35,000 nt of DNA from Paulinella micropora (taxonomy: Eukaryota > Cercozoa > Imbricatea > Euglyphida > Paulinellidae), in contig WBZZ01006458.1 of NCBI GenBank assembly GCA_019918135.1, positions 75,001 through 110,000 on the forward strand. Reading direction: 5' to 3'. Both the position numbers and the translations under genes were made by a program. The notes beneath the pieces are model-generated. The model was not told the DNA's origin. It searched no databases and saw only the letters and a program-made list of their open reading frames with translations. Of the stretch, positions 10,242 to 23,342 are shown one piece after another. The stretch's first letter is position 1. Each line of letters begins with the position of its first letter.

Positions 10242-10863
10242 TCTGCGGTTAGTGCTATATCTCTCATAACATCAATACTAAAACATAAGGAAACAGGCTT
10301 GTCGGCGTTTCTTGATTTATAATAAACATTCAATGAAATGTTCGCGCCTTCTGCACAGGTTACAGAAACTCTATTAGTTGGATAAGTTTCAATACGACCC
10401 CTTTTTTTAACCATCTGTCCGCTTATATCATTACTAGGAGCCGTAATCTGCCATGCTAAAAGAACTTGTGTTGTGGTTTTTTTTGGACAATCCATTTGCG
10501 ACTGAATTCTTCATTAGTAAAAGCAGGAAAATAATCAGTTATTTCTGTATCAAGACTATAAGCATATGAGCCATCATCAAAATAGAATTGAAATTGAAAG
10601 GACCCATTCCCCACAGGATTTGCAGCCCTTGTTAAACAACCAGAAAAAGAAACAATTATATATTGACCAACTCCTAAAGTGGATATTGTTTTGCTACCAA
10701 CTCCCGATGTGTCAAGAATTGTAAATGATGTGCCAGTCATGCTTGATCTAAGTGATGTAGAATAATACACATTTTGAATAACTCGTGTCAGTGTTGGAGG
10801 AGCAGTGGCAATAGTTTTAGTATCTATTGATTGTTGTTCTTGCGATCGGCCGAATATATTCAT
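10232..10863 (-). pseudogene. Beta-rich virion/appendage protein (MNIFG-type), one frameshift
   Basis: Two minus frames (10863-10456 and 10495-10232) join near 10500 into about 210 residues. The N-terminus MNIFGRSQEQQS resembles MNLFGQSTN of the gene at 33419. The rest is rich in Thr, Ser, Gly, Val and alternating hydrophobics, for example TSFTILDTSGVGSKTIS and FQFQFYFDDGSYAYS, typical of a small beta-sandwich. It is divergent from the tail-fibre gene, sharing an 81-bp intergenic region with TATATA (about 10873-10879). I infer a capsid-surface or fibre-associated protein. Confidence 0.6.
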
Positions 10864-10944
10864 TTTTTTTAACTATATATACTACGATATAAAAACTTTG
10901 AAAAATTGTGTTATAACTCGTTTATAAAATAATTCTATTAAATT
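10864..10944. promoter_or_regulatory. Divergent promoter region between appendage gene and fibre gene
   Basis: 81 bp of A/T-rich DNA. On the minus side TATATATAG precedes a poly-A leader and the ATG at 10863. On the plus side TTTATAAAATAATTC precedes the ATG at 10945. Confidence 0.45.
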
Positions 10945-13900
10945 ATGAACCATTTAGGCAATCCGTGGACATATCACTTTTATGGTTCTGTCATTGTGGA
11001 TGAGGATTTAGAAATTGATGGAGTATTATGTGGCGATCATATTGAAGCAAACTCAATTCAAGCAAAGACGGATGACATAACAATATCTTCAAGAAATAAT
11101 AATTCTTCTTTGTTGGTATCTGATACTGGTTATGTGTCGATTAATAATGAATATGATTTACCATTAGCGGACGGCACAGCAAATCAAGTTTTAAAAACAG
11201 ATGGGTTGGGCAATACTTCATTCGCAACATTAACTTCAAGTTACATAAGCGACTTTGAATTAGATAAATTGACTGATGTGGTTATAACAGCACCAATAGC
11301 GATGAATAGTTATCTAACATATAATTCAATAAACTGGGTAAATAAAACATTTCCAATAAATGTTGATGAATTCGGCAACATTAATATGGGCGGGTATTTA
11401 AACATAACAGGAGTTAATTTACTAAATACAAAAGATGTTGATACTTGGATAACAGAGCACGGCGACAACAACGCGAAAGTGTCCGCGGATGGTTCAATTA
11501 ATACACACAGCGATGTGACTATAGCAACAGCGACAGACAATCAACTGCTCATTTATAGCACAGGACAATGGAGAAATACGACTTCGCCTTTTCTGAGATT
11601 AGATGGCACCGCCAGTATGGCAGGAGCATTAAATATGGGAGGGCAGAACATAACAAATGTAAATCAACTAAATGGCAGAGTTGTCTGGTTATCAGAGCAT
11701 GATGCGAACACGGCGAAAGTGTCGGCGAGTGGAAGTATTGATACACACAGCGATGCGACTATAGCAACAGCGACAGACAATCAACTGCTCATTTATAGCA
11801 CAGGACAATGGAGAAACACGAACTCTCCTTTTCTTAGATTAGACGGCACTGCCAGTATGACGGGAGGACTAAATATGGGAGGACAGAGTATAACGGGAGT
11901 TAATCTTGTTGATGGTGTTGATGTTTCTGTTCTTGATACTTCGGTGGTTAAACTAACAGGAGACCAAACAATTGGAGGAACCAAAACATTCAGCAATCAA
12001 ATTTCAATGGGCACTAACCTAATACCAACATTAGCATACCATGTGGCAAATAAAAAATATGTTGATGATAATTGTGTGAAATTAACAACAGACCAAACAA
12101 TAGCAGGGACCAAAACATTCAGCAATGTAATAAATGCTAGTGCTGGCATTGATATGAAATTGCAAAGCATAACAAACGTAAATCTTGTTGATGGTGTTGA
12201 TGTTTCCGTTCTTGATACTTCGGTGGTTAAACTAACAGGAGACCAAACCATAGCAGGAAATAAAACATTTAGTAATGCCAAAACTGCGACACTCGGCTTA
12301 ACTGCAAACGACAACATAACAATAGCACAAGACAAACCATTAATCGTGGGAAGAACAAAAAGAGGATTGGCAGCATACACAGGAGGATTAGAGTTATACG
12401 GAACGTCAGGTGTAGCAGGACCACATATACAAGCATTTACAACATTAGATCCGAATTACCCTTGTTTTCAATTAATTAACAATGGTCATAGCAATGTACA
12501 ATTGAAATTTGATTGTTATTGGGACGGAGCATCTAATGATGAGTCAAGTTCTGCTTCTTCAAATTTTATGATATCTAAGAGAACTAATCTCCTTTTTCAG
12601 TATGCATCAGGAGTAACTGTGGGGAATAATATAATATTTAATACCGCAATGGACATTAATAGCACATCGGGTTTATTAACAACAAAGGCAATAACAGCGA
12701 GTGGAGCAATAACTGTGAATGCGGGAGTATCAACAACAACATTAACAACAAGCGACAATGTAGTAGTAGGTGCTGGAAAGAGTGTTTTCATTGATAGAAA
12801 CGGAATCGCAAACAATAAATTAGTTTTATGGGATGGAGGAGTGACATCGACAACTGCTTTTATTGGGTTTGGTATTGCTAGTCAAACATTGCTTTATAAT
12901 GTTAATGCTTCAACTAATAGCCATGTGTTTTATTATGGTGGCACAAAAGAATTATTTAGAATTGGTAATGCGGGAATTACTGCTTCAAAGGCACTAACAG
13001 CGAATGCGGGAGTATCAACAACAACATTATCAACGAGCGGATTACTAACAGCACATGCGGGGATTACATACACAGGCGTGCTAACAGCAACAACTAGCAG
13101 CGGCGGATCAAAAATAGCAATCCAAGGAATAACAGATGGGACGAATGCGCGTGGAGTATTTCTGTGGGATACAAACAATACACCATGGGGAATTTATGCC
13201 GCATCTGGCGGAGCTGGAAATGTCAGAAGTTTAGCAGGCGGTTTGGCTGTTTCAGGAAATGATTTTGCTTCGTATGGTTTTTCGTTGTAGAGTTGCTAAT
13301 GATGCTACAATGGGATTTATATGGGAGAACTCTTCCGAACAATTGTTAATGTCGTTGAATGGTGCAAACGGGACTTTGTGGACAAAAGGATTGATAACAA
13401 TGGGTTCAGCATTAACTCCAACGGCAGCAGACCATTTAGTTAATAAAACTTATGCTGACACAAAATTAGCATTGGCAGGAGGAACGATGACGGGGTCGTT
13501 AGCATTAGGAACGAATAATATAACGAGTGTTGGAACAATCACCGCGAGCGGATTAATAACTGCAAATGCTGGAGTTGATATGAAAAGCCAAAAAATAACA
13601 AATTTATTAACACCGACTGCTTCAACGGACGGGGCAAACAAAAGTTATGTAGATACATTAGATGGTCAGAATGTTAAAATAACAGGAACTCAAACAATAG
13701 GAGGTGTCAAAACATTTAGCAATGATATTACAACATCAAATGGTGTGCCGATACATAGGACGGAATACTAAATCAGGAGTTTCAGGCGGATTAGAACTAT
13801 ATGGAAATGTAAATTCATCGGCGGGGCCACATATTCAATGCGTATCATCTGAGGATGACAATCCTGCTTTTCAGCTTCTTTCTTGGTCTCACGGAAATAT

Positions 13901-14474
13901 AAATTTAGTGTTTGATGCTTATTATTCCGGTTCAGCATGGATATCTAGTAATTCCACATCAAACTTTTTGATAAGAAAAAGTAATTCTCTTCTCACTTTT
14001 TCTTATGAAGGAGGAATAACGGCGGGAAGTAGTGTTGCATGGGCTACAGGGCCGTATCTTGATACTGCTGGGACATTTACTGTACCATCCACAGGAGCAA
14101 ACTCAACAATTACTCTTGGAACTAGACCTTCAATAAATACCGAGCCGTTAATAGTATTCAGAGCAAATGCTTCCGCAAACAACAGAGGGGCGATTGGATG
14201 GAGGGGCACACAACTTTATGCTTGGTCTACATCAAATTCAAATGGTGACGTTGGTTCTGTTTTTAACTATGTCCCTCAAAATGAGGCTTGGGGTTTCTCA
14301 TCAGACAGGAGATTAAAATCAGATATTAAGACATTAGAATGTGGCGATTGTTGCGAGAAACTAATGAAATTAAATTGTTGTTCGTATTATTGGAAATCAG
14401 ATGAAAAGAAAGAAAATAAGAATTGTGGTTTTATTGCTGATGAAGTAAAAAAAATATTTCCAGAATTTGCTTAG
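10945..14474 (+). pseudogene. Tail-fibre-like protein with C-terminal peptidase S74 chaperone (copy 1)
   Basis: The only fibre copy with its own N-terminus (MNHLGNPWTYHFYGS). Repeated phage-fibre modules follow: NMGGQ-I-NVN, LRLDGTASM, LTGDQTIxGTKTFSN, ATATDNQLLIYSTGQWRN. The C-terminus has SSDRRLKSDI, the Ser-Asp cleavage site and conserved Arg/Lys of S74 intramolecular chaperones, then GFIADEVKKIFPEF. In phages this domain trimerises the fibre and cuts itself off. The reading frame moves +1 near 13283 (a T5 run) and +1 (or -2) near 13752, giving three frames: 10945-13290, 13259-13771 and 13704-14474. The domain stops early because its last part is inverted (14470-14661). Likely role: receptor-binding fibre of the virion. 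Confidence 0.85.
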
Positions 14475-14768
14475 ATAGATCTTCTATAATAATCATAAGA
14501 TTTTTATTTTCTTTTTCTAAATTATTGATTGCATCAATAGATGTAATCACCTTTCCGCCACGTGTTGAAAAGCACTGACCAATATTGGAATAAAATTTGT
14601 ATATGTTATGCCTTCAAGGTTTTCAACTTTTTCTATTTTCATATCCGAGCAGTCGTTTTTTCAAATGTCCAACAATAATACAACTAGACTTCACAGACCA
14701 CCGCCTATTATGGATATGGATGGCGAACTAACTCCCGAATTAAAATCTCGTGTTTTGGATATTGAACT
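11876..14768 (+). repeat. Tandem unit copy 1 (2893 bp)
   Basis: First of four head-to-tail copies. It begins at TGGGAGGACAG inside the fibre gene and ends at GATATTGAACT inside the following small gene. The left edge continues into unique fibre sequence, so this copy carries the original upstream context. Confidence 0.95.
14470..14661 (-). other. Inverted C-terminal part of the S74 domain (copy 1)
   Basis: Read on the minus strand, this 192-bp segment encodes DCSDMKIEKVENLEGITYTN, then FIPILVSAFQHVAE, and after one base lost, INNLEKENKNLMIIIEDL. FIPxLVxAxQ followed by a coiled-coil stretch is the expected S74 C-terminus after the PEF motif, yet it lies on the strand opposite to the rest of the domain. 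It is flanked by ATTTG (14465-14469) and its inverse CAAAT (14662-14666). Confidence 0.85.
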
Positions 14769-17361
14769 TGGGAGGACAGAGTATAACGGGAGTTAATCTT
14801 GTTGATGGTGTTGATGTTTCTGTTCTTGATACTTCGGTGGTTAAACTAACAGGAGACCAAACAATTGGAGGAACCAAAACATTCAGCAATCAAATTTCAA
14901 TGGGCACTAACCTAATACCAACATTAGCATACCATGTGGCAAATAAAAAATATGTTGATGATAATTGTGTGAAATTAACAACAGACCAAACAATAGCAGG
15001 GACCAAAACATTCAGCAATGTAATAAATGCTAGTGCTGGCATTGATATGAAATTGCAAAGCATAACAAACGTAAATCTTGTTGATGGTGTTGATGTTTCC
15101 GTTCTTGATACTTCGGTGGTTAAACTAACAGGAGACCAAACCATAGCAGGAAATAAAACATTTAGTAATGCCAAAACTGCGACACTCGGCTTAACTGCAA
15201 ACGACAACATAACAATAGCACAAGACAAACCATTAATCGTGGGAAGAACAAAAAGAGGATTGGCAGCATACACAGGAGGATTAGAGTTATACGGAACGTC
15301 AGGTGTAGCAGGACCACATATACAAGCATTTACAACATTAGATCCGAATTACCCTTGTTTTCAATTAATTAACAATGGTCATAGCAATGTACAATTGAAA
15401 TTTGATTGTTATTGGGACGGAGCATCTAATGATGAGTCAAGTTCTGCTTCTTCAAATTTTATGATATCTAAGAGAACTAATCTCCTTTTTCAGTATGCAT
15501 CAGGAGTAACTGTGGGGAATAATATAATATTTAATACCGCAATGGACATTAATAGCACATCGGGTTTATTAACAACAAAGGCAATAACAGCGAGTGGAGC
15601 AATAACTGTGAATGCGGGAGTATCAACAACAACATTAACAACAAGCGACAATGTAGTAGTAGGTGCTGGAAAGAGTGTTTTCATTGATAGAAACGGAATC
15701 GCAAACAATAAATTAGTTTTATGGGATGGAGGAGTGACATCGACAACTGCTTTTATTGGGTTTGGTATTGCTAGTCAAACATTGCTTTATAATGTTAATG
15801 CTTCAACTAATAGCCATGTGTTTTATTATGGTGGCACAAAAGAATTATTTAGAATTGGTAATGCGGGAATTACTGCTTCAAAGGCACTAACAGCGAATGC
15901 GGGAGTATCAACAACAACATTATCAACGAGCGGATTACTAACAGCACATGCGGGGATTACATACACAGGCGTGCTAACAGCAACAACTAGCAGCGGCGGA
16001 TCAAAAATAGCAATCCAAGGAATAACAGATGGGACGAATGCGCGTGGAGTATTTCTGTGGGATACAAACAATACACCATGGGGAATTTATGCCGCATCTG
16101 GCGGAGCTGGAAATGTCAGAAGTTTAGCAGGCGGTTTGGCTGTTTCAGGAAATGATTTTGCTTCGTATGGTTTTTCGTTGTAGAGTTGCTAATGATGCTA
16201 CAATGGGATTTATATGGGAGAACTCTTCCGAACAATTGTTAATGTCGTTGAATGGTGCAAACGGGACTTTGTGGACAAAAGGATTGATAACAATGGGTTC
16301 AGCATTAACTCCAACGGCAGCAGACCATTTAGTTAATAAAACTTATGCTGACACAAAATTAGCATTGGCAGGAGGAACGATGACGGGGTCGTTAGCATTA
16401 GGAACGAATAATATAACGAGTGTTGGAACAATCACCGCGAGCGGATTAATAACTGCAAATGCTGGAGTTGATATGAAAAGCCAAAAAATAACAAATTTAT
16501 TAACACCGACTGCTTCAACGGACGGGGCAAACAAAAGTTATGTAGATACATTAGATGGTCAGAATGTTAAAATAACAGGAACTCAAACAATAGGAGGTGT
16601 CAAAACATTTAGCAATGATATTACAACATCAAATGGTGTGCCGATACATAGGACGGAATACTAAATCAGGAGTTTCAGGCGGATTAGAACTATATGGAAA
16701 TGTAAATTCATCGGCGGGGCCACATATTCAATGCGTATCATCTGAGGATGACAATCCTGCTTTTCAGCTTCTTTCTTGGTCTCACGGAAATATAAATTTA
16801 GTGTTTGATGCTTATTATTCCGGTTCAGCATGGATATCTAGTAATTCCACATCAAACTTTTTGATAAGAAAAAGTAATTCTCTTCTCACTTTTTCTTATG
16901 AAGGAGGAATAACGGCGGGAAGTAGTGTTGCATGGGCTACAGGGCCGTATCTTGATACTGCTGGGACATTTACTGTACCATCCACAGGAGCAAACTCAAC
17001 AATTACTCTTGGAACTAGACCTTCAATAAATACCGAGCCGTTAATAGTATTCAGAGCAAATGCTTCCGCAAACAACAGAGGGGCGATTGGATGGAGGGGC
17101 ACACAACTTTATGCTTGGTCTACATCAAATTCAAATGGTGACGTTGGTTCTGTTTTTAACTATGTCCCTCAAAATGAGGCTTGGGGTTTCTCATCAGACA
17201 GGAGATTAAAATCAGATATTAAGACATTAGAATGTGGCGATTGTTGCGAGAAACTAATGAAATTAAATTGTTGTTCGTATTATTGGAAATCAGATGAAAA
17301 GAAAGAAAATAAGAATTGTGGTTTTATTGCTGATGAAGTAAAAAAATATTTCCAGAATTTG
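14769..17361 (+). pseudogene. Headless tail-fibre copy 2
   Basis: Lacks the N-terminal ~310 residues of the fibre. It has the same internal frame breaks as copy 1 (near 16176 and 16645) plus the extra A-run loss at about 17339. No start codon or TATA box sits at its beginning: it follows the truncated start of the small gene, out of frame with it. Probably not expressed as a fibre. Confidence 0.8.
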
Positions 17362-17553
17362 CTTAGATAGATCTTCTATAATAATCATAAGATTTTTATT
17401 TTCTTTTTCTAAATTATTGATTGCATCAATAGATGTAATCACCTTTCCGCCACGTGTTGAAAAGCACTGACCAATATTGGAATAAAATTTGTATATGTTA
17501 TGCCTTCAAGGTTTTCAACTTTTTCTATTTTCATATCCGAGCAGTCGTTTTTT
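17362..17553 (-). other. Inverted S74 C-terminal segment (copy 2)
   Basis: Same inverted 192-bp block as in copy 1, bounded by ATTTG (17357-17361) and CAAAT (17554-17558). Confidence 0.85.
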
Positions 17554-17660
17554 CAAATGTCCAACAATAATACAACTAGACTTCACAGACCACCGCCTAT
17601 TATGGATATGGATGGCGAACTAACTCCCGAATTAAAATCTCGTGTTTTGGATATTGAACT

Positions 17661-20254
17661 TGCGAGGACAGAGTATAACGGGAGTTAATCTTGTTGATGG
17701 TGTTGATGTTTCTGTTCTTGATACTTCGGTGGTTAAACTAACAGGAGACCAAACAATTGGAGGAACCAAAACATTCAGCAATCAAATTTCAATGGGCACT
17801 AACCTAATACCAACATTAGCATACCATGTGGCAAATAAAAAATATGTTGATGATAATTGTGTGAAATTAACAACAGACCAAACAATAGCAGGGACCAAAA
17901 CATTCAGCAATGTAATAAATGCTAGTGCTGGCATTGATATGAAATTGCAAAGCATAACAAACGTAAATCTTGTTGATGGTGTTGATGTTTCCGTTCTTGA
18001 TACTTCGGTGGTTAAACTAACAGGAGACCAAACCATAGCAGGAAATAAAACATTTAGTAATGCCAAAACTGCGACACTCGGCTTAACTGCAAACGACAAC
18101 ATAACAATAGCACAAGACAAACCATTAATCGTGGGAAGAACAAAAAGAGGATTGGCAGCATACACAGGAGGATTAGAGTTATACGGAACGTCAGGTGTAG
18201 CAGGACCACATATACAAGCATTTACAACATTAGATCCGAATTACCCTTGTTTTCAATTAATTAACAATGGTCATAGCAATGTACAATTGAAATTTGATTG
18301 TTATTGGGACGGAGCATCTAATGATGAGTCAAGTTCTGCTTCTTCAAATTTTATGATATCTAAGAGAACTAATCTCCTTTTTCAGTATGCATCAGGAGTA
18401 ACTGTGGGGAATAATATAATATTTAATACCGCAATGGACATTAATAGCACATCGGGTTTATTAACAACAAAGGCAATAACAGCGAGTGGAGCAATAACTG
18501 TGAATGCGGGAGTATCAACAACAACATTAACAACAAGCGACAATGTAGTAGTAGGTGCTGGAAAGAGTGTTTTCATTGATAGAAACGGAATCGCAAACAA
18601 TAAATTAGTTTTATGGGATGGAGGAGTGACATCGACAACTGCTTTTATTGGGTTTGGTATTGCTAGTCAAACATTGCTTTATAATGTTAATGCTTCAACT
18701 AATAGCCATGTGTTTTATTATGGTGGCACAAAAGAATTATTTAGAATTGGTAATGCGGGAATTACTGCTTCAAAGGCACTAACAGCGAATGCGGGAGTAT
18801 CAACAACAACATTATCAACGAGCGGATTACTAACAGCACATGCGGGGATTACATACACAGGCGTGCTAACAGCAACAACTAGCAGCGGCGGATCAAAAAT
18901 AGCAATCCAAGGAATAACAGATGGGACGAATGCGCGTGGAGTATTTCTGTGGGATACAAACAATACACCATGGGGAATTTATGCCGCATCTGGCGGAGCT
19001 GGAAATGTCAGAAGTTTAGCAGGCGGTTTGGCTGTTTCAGGAAATGATTTTGCTTCGTATGGTTTTTCGTTGTAGAGTTGCTAATGATGCTACAATGGGA
19101 TTTATATGGGAGAACTCTTCCGAACAATTGTTAATGTCGTTGAATGGTGCAAACGGGACTTTGTGGACAAAAGGATTGATAACAATGGGTTCAGCATTAA
19201 CTCCAACGGCAGCAGACCATTTAGTTAATAAAACTTATGCTGACACAAAATTAGCATTGGCAGGAGGAACGATGACGGGGTCGTTAGCATTAGGAACGAA
19301 TAATATAACGAGTGTTGGAACAATCACCGCGAGCGGATTAATAACTGCAAATGCTGGAGTTGATATGAAAAGCCAAAAAATAACAAATTTATTAACACCG
19401 ACTGCTTCAACGGACGGGGCAAACAAAAGTTATGTAGATACATTAGATGGTCAGAATGTTAAAATAACAGGAACTCAAACAATAGGAGGTGTCAAAACAT
19501 TTAGCAATGATATTACAACATCAAATGGTGTGCCGATACATAGGACGGAATACTAAATCAGGAGTTTCAGGCGGATTAGAACTATATGGAAATGTAAATT
19601 CATCGGCGGGGCCACATATTCAATGCGTATCATCTGAGGATGACAATCCTGCTTTTCAGCTTCTTTCTTGGTCTCACGGAAATATAAATTTAGTGTTTGA
19701 TGCTTATTATTCCGGTTCAGCATGGATATCTAGTAATTCCACATCAAACTTTTTGATAAGAAAAAGTAATTCTCTTCTCACTTTTTCTTATGAAGGAGGA
19801 ATAACGGCGGGAAGTAGTGTTGCATGGGCTACAGGGCCGTATCTTGATACTGCTGGGACATTTACTGTACCATCCACAGGAGCAAACTCAACAATTACTC
19901 TTGGAACTAGACCTTCAATAAATACCGAGCCGTTAATAGTATTCAGAGCAAATGCTTCCGCAAACAACAGAGGGGCGATTGGATGGAGGGGCACACAACT
20001 TTATGCTTGGTCTACATCAAATTCAAATGGTGACGTTGGTTCTGTTTTTAACTATGTCCCTCAAAATGAGGCTTGGGGTTTCTCATCAGACAGGAGATTA
20101 AAATCAGATATTAAGACATTAGAATGTGGCGATTGTTGCGAGAAACTAATGAAATTAAATTGTTGTTCGTATTATTGGAAATCAGATGAAAAGAAAGAAA
20201 ATAAGAATTGTGGTTTTATTGCTGATGAAGTAAAAAAAATATTTCCAGAATTTG
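17661..20254 (+). pseudogene. Headless tail-fibre copy 3
   Basis: Same content and frame breaks as copy 1 from GQSITGVNLVDG onward, without the N-terminus. The S74 frame ends PEFA at 20259 as in copy 1. Confidence 0.8.
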
Positions 20255-20446
20255 CTTAGATAGATCTTCTATAATAATCATAAGATTTTTATTTTCTTTT
20301 TCTAAATTATTGATTGCATCAATAGATGTAATCACCTTTCCGCCACGTGTTGAAAAGCACTGACCAATATTGGAATAAAATTTGTATATGTTATGCCTTC
20401 AAGGTTTTCAACTTTTTCTATTTTCATATCCGAGCAGTCGTTTTTT
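20255..20446 (-). other. Inverted S74 C-terminal segment (copy 3)
   Basis: Same inverted block, bounded by ATTTG (20250-20254) and CAAAT (20447-20451). Confidence 0.85.
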
Positions 20447-20553
20447 CAAATGTCCAACAATAATACAACTAGACTTCACAGACCACCGCCTATTATGGAT
20501 ATGGATGGCGAACTAACTCCCGAATTAAAATCTCGTGTTTTGGATATTGAACT

Positions 20554-23147
20554 TGCGAGGACAGAGTATAACGGGAGTTAATCTTGTTGATGGTGTTGAT
20601 GTTTCTGTTCTTGATACTTCGGTGGTTAAACTAACAGGAGACCAAACAATTGGAGGAACCAAAACATTCAGCAATCAAATTTCAATGGGCACTAACCTAA
20701 TACCAACATTAGCATACCATGTGGCAAATAAAAAATATGTTGATGATAATTGTGTGAAATTAACAACAGACCAAACAATAGCAGGGACCAAAACATTCAG
20801 CAATGTAATAAATGCTAGTGCTGGCATTGATATGAAATTGCAAAGCATAACAAACGTAAATCTTGTTGATGGTGTTGATGTTTCCGTTCTTGATACTTCG
20901 GTGGTTAAACTAACAGGAGACCAAACCATAGCAGGAAATAAAACATTTAGTAATGCCAAAACTGCGACACTCGGCTTAACTGCAAACGACAACATAACAA
21001 TAGCACAAGACAAACCATTAATCGTGGGAAGAACAAAAAGAGGATTGGCAGCATACACAGGAGGATTAGAGTTATACGGAACGTCAGGTGTAGCAGGACC
21101 ACATATACAAGCATTTACAACATTAGATCCGAATTACCCTTGTTTTCAATTAATTAACAATGGTCATAGCAATGTACAATTGAAATTTGATTGTTATTGG
21201 GACGGAGCATCTAATGATGAGTCAAGTTCTGCTTCTTCAAATTTTATGATATCTAAGAGAACTAATCTCCTTTTTCAGTATGCATCAGGAGTAACTGTGG
21301 GGAATAATATAATATTTAATACCGCAATGGACATTAATAGCACATCGGGTTTATTAACAACAAAGGCAATAACAGCGAGTGGAGCAATAACTGTGAATGC
21401 GGGAGTATCAACAACAACATTAACAACAAGCGACAATGTAGTAGTAGGTGCTGGAAAGAGTGTTTTCATTGATAGAAACGGAATCGCAAACAATAAATTA
21501 GTTTTATGGGATGGAGGAGTGACATCGACAACTGCTTTTATTGGGTTTGGTATTGCTAGTCAAACATTGCTTTATAATGTTCATGCTTCAACTAATAGCC
21601 ATGTGTTTTATTATGGTGGCACAAAAGAATTATTTAGAATTGGTAATGCGGGAATTACTGCTTCAAAGGCACTAACAGCGAATGCGGGAGTATCAACAAC
21701 AACATTATCAACGAGCGGATTACTAACAGCACATGCGGGGATTACATACACAGGCGTGCTAACAGCAACAACTAGCAGCGGCGGATCAAAAATAGCAATC
21801 CAAGGAATAACAGATGGGACGAATGCGCGTGGAGTATTTCTGTGGGATACAAACAATACACCATGGGGAATTTATGCCGCATCTGGCGGAGCTGGAAATG
21901 TCAGAAGTTTAGCAGGCGGTTTGGCTGTTTCAGGAAATGATTTTGCTTCGTATGGTTTTTCGTTGTAGAGTTGCTAATGATGCTACAATGGGATTTATAT
22001 GGGAGAACTCTTCCGAACAATTGTTAATGTCGTTGAATGGTGCAAACGGGACTTTGTGGACAAAAGGATTGATAACAATGGGTTCAGCATTAACTCCAAC
22101 GGCAGCAGACCATTTAGTTAATAAAACTTATGCTGACACAAAATTAGCATTGGCAGGAGGAACGATGACGGGGTCGTTAGCATTAGGAACGAATAATATA
22201 ACGAGTGTTGGAACAATCACCGCGAGCGGATTAATAACTGCAAATGCTGGAGTTGATATGAAAAGCCAAAAAATAACAAATTTATTAACACCGACTGCTT
22301 CAACGGACGGGGCAAACAAAAGTTATGTAGATACATTAGATGGTCAGAATGTTAAAATAACAGGAACTCAAACAATAGGAGGTGTCAAAACATTTAGCAA
22401 TGATATTACAACATCAAATGGTGTGCCGATACATAGGACGGAATACTAAATCAGGAGTTTCAGGCGGATTAGAACTATATGGAAATGTAAATTCATCGGC
22501 GGGGCCACATATTCAATGCGTATCATCTGAGGATGACAATCCTGCTTTTCAGCTTCTTTCTTGGTCTCACGGAAATATAAATTTAGTGTTTGATGCTTAT
22601 TATTCCGGTTCAGCATGGATATCTAGTAATTCCACATCAAACTTTTTGATAAGAAAAAGTAATTCTCTTCTCACTTTTTCTTATGAAGGAGGAATAACGG
22701 CGGGAAGTAGTGTTGCATGGGCTACAGGGCCGTATCTTGATACTGCTGGGACATTTACTGTACCATCCACAGGAGCAAACTCAACAATTACTCTTGGAAC
22801 TAGACCTTCAATAAATACCGAGCCGTTAATAGTATTCAGAGCAAATGCTTCCGCAAACAACAGAGGGGCGATTGGATGGAGGGGCACACAACTTTATGCT
22901 TGGTCTACATCAAATTCAAATGGTGACGTTGGTTCTGCTTTTAACTATGTCCCTCAAAATGAGGCTTGGGGTTTCTCATCAGACAGGAGATTAAAATCAG
23001 ATATTAAGACATTAGAATGTGGCGATTGTTGCGAGAAACTAATGAAATTAAATTGTTGTTCGTATTATTGGAAATCAGATGAAAAGAAAGAAAATAAGAA
23101 TTGTGGTTTTATTGCTGATGAAGTAAAAAAAATATTTCCAGAATTTG
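20554..23147 (+). pseudogene. Headless tail-fibre copy 4
   Basis: Same frame structure as copy 3, with Asn to His and Val to Ala changes. It lacks the fibre N-terminus. Confidence 0.8.
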
Positions 23148-23339
23148 CTTAGATAGATCTTCTATAATAATCATAAGATTTTTATTTTCTTTTTCTAAAT
23201 TATTGATTGCATCAATAGATGTAATCACCTTTCCGCCACGTGTTGAAAAGCACTGACCAATATTGGAATAAAATTTGTATATGTTATGCCTTCAAGGTTT
23301 TCAACTTTTTCTATTTTCATATCCGAGCAGTCGTTTTTT
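23148..23339 (-). other. Inverted S74 C-terminal segment (copy 4)
   Basis: Same inverted block, bounded by ATTTG (23143-23147) and CAAAT (23340-23344). The right repeat overlaps the ATG of the next gene. Confidence 0.85.
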
Positions 23340-23342
23340 CAA

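Larger units (their letters stand above)
14769..17660 (+). repeat. Tandem unit copy 2 (2892 bp)
   Basis: Near-identical to copy 1. One A is missing from the A8 run at about 17339, which changes the end of the S74 frame. The left junction reads GAACTTGGGAGG, with the G of the original sequence. Confidence 0.95.
17661..20553 (+). repeat. Tandem unit copy 3 (2893 bp)
   Basis: Near-identical to copy 1. Its left junction reads GAACTTGCGAGG, carrying a G-to-C change also present at the start of copy 4, so these two junctions share a common ancestor. Confidence 0.95.

Noticed and set aside
14608..20581. 62-codon ORFs at 14608, 17500 and 20393 as genes
   Set aside because: They are the truncated start of the 23343 gene running out of frame into the next fibre copy; they are duplication junction products.
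11997..22887. Minus-strand ORFs repeated in each fibre unit (127, 81, 72, 68 and 63 codons)
   Set aside because: They are antisense shadows of the fibre repeats, rich in Val/Pro/Ser from complementing Thr/Gly/Asn codons.
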